Assembly: GCA_937906485.1 (NCBI GenBank)
Contig: CALCYB010000171.1
Location: 1-6,922 of the forward strand
Direction of reading: 5' to 3'
DNA length: 6,922 nucleotides
Origin: an uncultured Rikenellaceae bacterium
Lineage (GTDB): Bacteria > Bacteroidota > Bacteroidia > Bacteroidales > UBA932
Shown in pieces: positions 6,162 to 6,922 of the stretch. The notes under the pieces are model-generated. The model did not search any database. It saw nothing but the letters and a program-made list of their open reading frames with translations, and was not told where the DNA came from. The position numbers were made by a program, and so were the translations under genes. Each line of letters begins with the position of its first letter. The first letter of the stretch is position 1.

Positions 6162-6608
6162 TTATGCGTAGGCATCGTATTTTCCGTCTTGTTCGTCATA
6201 ATCGTCTTCGTATTCCGAATAAGCCATGTATTCTTCCACGCGTTCCAACAATTGGCGGTCAGCAGGCAGCCAGTCCAAGGTTTCCAACTGGTCGCGGTCG
6301 ATCCATTGGGCAGCGAGGTGTTCGCTCAGCCGGATTTCTCCCGAGAGGATGCTGCAGCAGTAGCAATGCATCTTCAGATGAAAATCCGGGTAGTCCCATT
6401 CAACCGTCTGGATGAGTTCTTGAATCTCTACGGTGATGGACAATTCTTCCTGAATCTCGCGCAGCAGGGCCTGCTGAGGGGTTTCTCCCGGTTCTATTTT
6501 TCCGCCGGGGAATTCCCATTGGCCCTTGAAAGGGCCGTATCCCCGTTGGGTAGTGAATACGAAACTGTTTTCAATGATGATGGCAGCGGCTACTTCAATT
6601 ATTTTCAT
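6162..6608 (-). CDS. mutT: MutT-like Nudix hydrolase
   Basis: A 148-residue cytoplasmic Nudix protein, most like MutT-type (deoxy)nucleoside triphosphate pyrophosphohydrolases, which remove oxidised nucleotides such as 8-oxo-dGTP from the pool. The Nudix box spans residues 36-58: G-x5-E-x7-REIQEELSI. All catalytic acidic residues (Glu42, Glu51, Glu54, Glu55) are present and only the usual Gly near the end is Ser57. As in E. coli MutT, the box is preceded by WEFPGGKIEPGETP and followed by EWDYPDFHL. A substrate other than 8-oxo-dGTP is possible. The C-terminus (about 125-148) is a Tyr/Asp/Glu-rich tail (EYMAYSEYEDDYDEQDGKYD) beyond the fold. ATG 6608 was chosen because MKIIEVAAAIII is the normal first strand and because it forms an ATGA overlap with the MATE stop; a longer frame to 6647 would run further into the transporter gene. 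The BACON gene follows after 38 bp. Confidence 0.92.
   Translation of the reverse strand: MKIIEVAAAIIIENSFVFTTQRGYGPFKGQWEFPGGKIEPGETPQQALLREIQEELSITVEIQELIQTVEWDYPDFHLKMHCYCCSILSGEIRLSEHLAAQWIDRDQLETLDWLPADRQLLERVEEYMAYSEYEDDYDEQDGKYDAYA
6605..6608 (-). promoter_or_regulatory. ATGA start/stop overlap coupling the MATE and Nudix genes
   Basis: On the minus strand the four bases ATGA hold the Nudix start (ATG) and the transporter stop (TGA). No clear Shine-Dalgarno sequence precedes this ATG (the upstream bases are TACATTTGCAGTT), so re-initiation by terminating ribosomes is the simplest way it is translated. Confidence 0.7.
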
Positions 6609-6922
6609 AACTGCAAATGTACAAAATTCCTTCGGAAACGTAACCAAAAGAGTATCCCTGCACTGGTTAAACCCAGCGGGAAGGAGAACCAGATGCCGAT
6701 CAGCCCCCAGTCCAGCACGAAGGCGAACAGATAAGCTGAGGGTAATGAGATGAGAAAGTAGGCGATAAAGGCGTAAAGGGTGACCATTTTAACATCATGT
6801 ATTCCACGCAGCGCGTTGGAATAGGTGCATTGCAATCCATCACCGAACTGGTAGATGACGAACGGTATGATGAGTTGGGCAACGGTCATTGCCACTTCCG
6901 GACTGTCCGAGAACAGCAGACC
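6605..6922 (-). CDS. MATE-family efflux transporter, C-terminal part (5' partial)
   Basis: The frame is open to the right edge, so only the last 105 residues are present (a GTG at 6895 is internal, not the start). Visible are the conserved VIYQFGDGLQCTYSNALRG segment, in which a membrane helix leads into the A-L-R-G loop typical of NorM/DinF-type MATE proteins, followed by IHDVKM and two hydrophobic helices (about 46-68 and 72-94) and a short basic end (RFRRN). MATE proteins export drugs and organic cations across the inner membrane using Na+ or H+ gradients. The substrate cannot be told from this part. The TGA stop (6607-6605) overlaps the Nudix gene's ATG, so the two are very likely co-translated. 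Confidence 0.9.
   Translation of the reverse strand, partial: GLLFSDSPEVAMTVAQLIIPFVIYQFGDGLQCTYSNALRGIHDVKMVTLYAFIAYFLISLPSAYLFAFVLDWGLIGIWFSFPLGLTSAGILFWLRFRRNFVHLQL

Noticed and set aside
6141..6734. Plus-strand open frame of 197 codons
   Set aside because: It runs antisense across the whole Nudix gene and the end of the MATE gene, both of which have clear family motifs. Its own translation shows no domain.

Overview
The window looks like a chromosomal segment of a gut-type member of the Bacteroidota, probably Bacteroidales. The evidence is a BACON-domain lipoprotein, several lipoproteins with Bacteroidota-style signal peptides, a GH29 fucosidase linked to a PhoA-type alkaline phosphatase, a TonB C-terminal domain fused to PEGA repeats, and A-rich translation starts with little or no Shine-Dalgarno sequence. 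I cannot name the genus from sequence alone. No rRNA, tRNA, CRISPR array, insertion sequence or phage gene was seen, and coding density is very high (no gap longer than about 60 bp).

Layout, plus strand (1-4241): a 5'-truncated protein with tandem PEGA-like modules, a Gln-rich linker and a TonB C-terminal domain (2-1405); 32 bp later an alkaline phosphatase lipoprotein (1438-2685); and, with stop and start sharing one base, an alpha-L-fucosidase lipoprotein (2685-4241) whose lipid-anchored N-terminus carries a silk-like Gly-X spacer. Spacing suggests one transcript whose products all act in the cell envelope: one possibly linked to TonB or envelope structure, and two hydrolases releasing phosphate and fucose (or a related sugar).

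Layout, minus strand (6922-4208, read right to left): the C-terminal end of a MATE-family multidrug/organic-cation efflux transporter (6605 to the window edge); a MutT-like Nudix hydrolase starting in a 4-bp ATGA overlap with it (6162-6608); a surface-type BACON lipoprotein with two related C-terminal modules (4792-6123); and a non-haem ferritin with a complete ferroxidase centre (4208-4732, possibly from 4759). The small gaps allow a single transcript. Efflux, nucleotide-pool sanitation and iron storage would fit a stress theme, but that is inference.

The two convergent blocks overlap tail to tail by 34 bp (4208-4241), inside the coding sequences of both the fucosidase and the ferritin, and no intrinsic terminator is visible. 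I see no clear evidence of a new defence or mobile system. The more interesting points are the low-complexity linkers built from short DNA repeats, the PEGA-TonB_C architecture, the coupled phosphatase-fucosidase pair, the altered metal-site neighbours in the phosphatase, the acidic Tyr-rich tail on the Nudix protein, and the convergent overlap.
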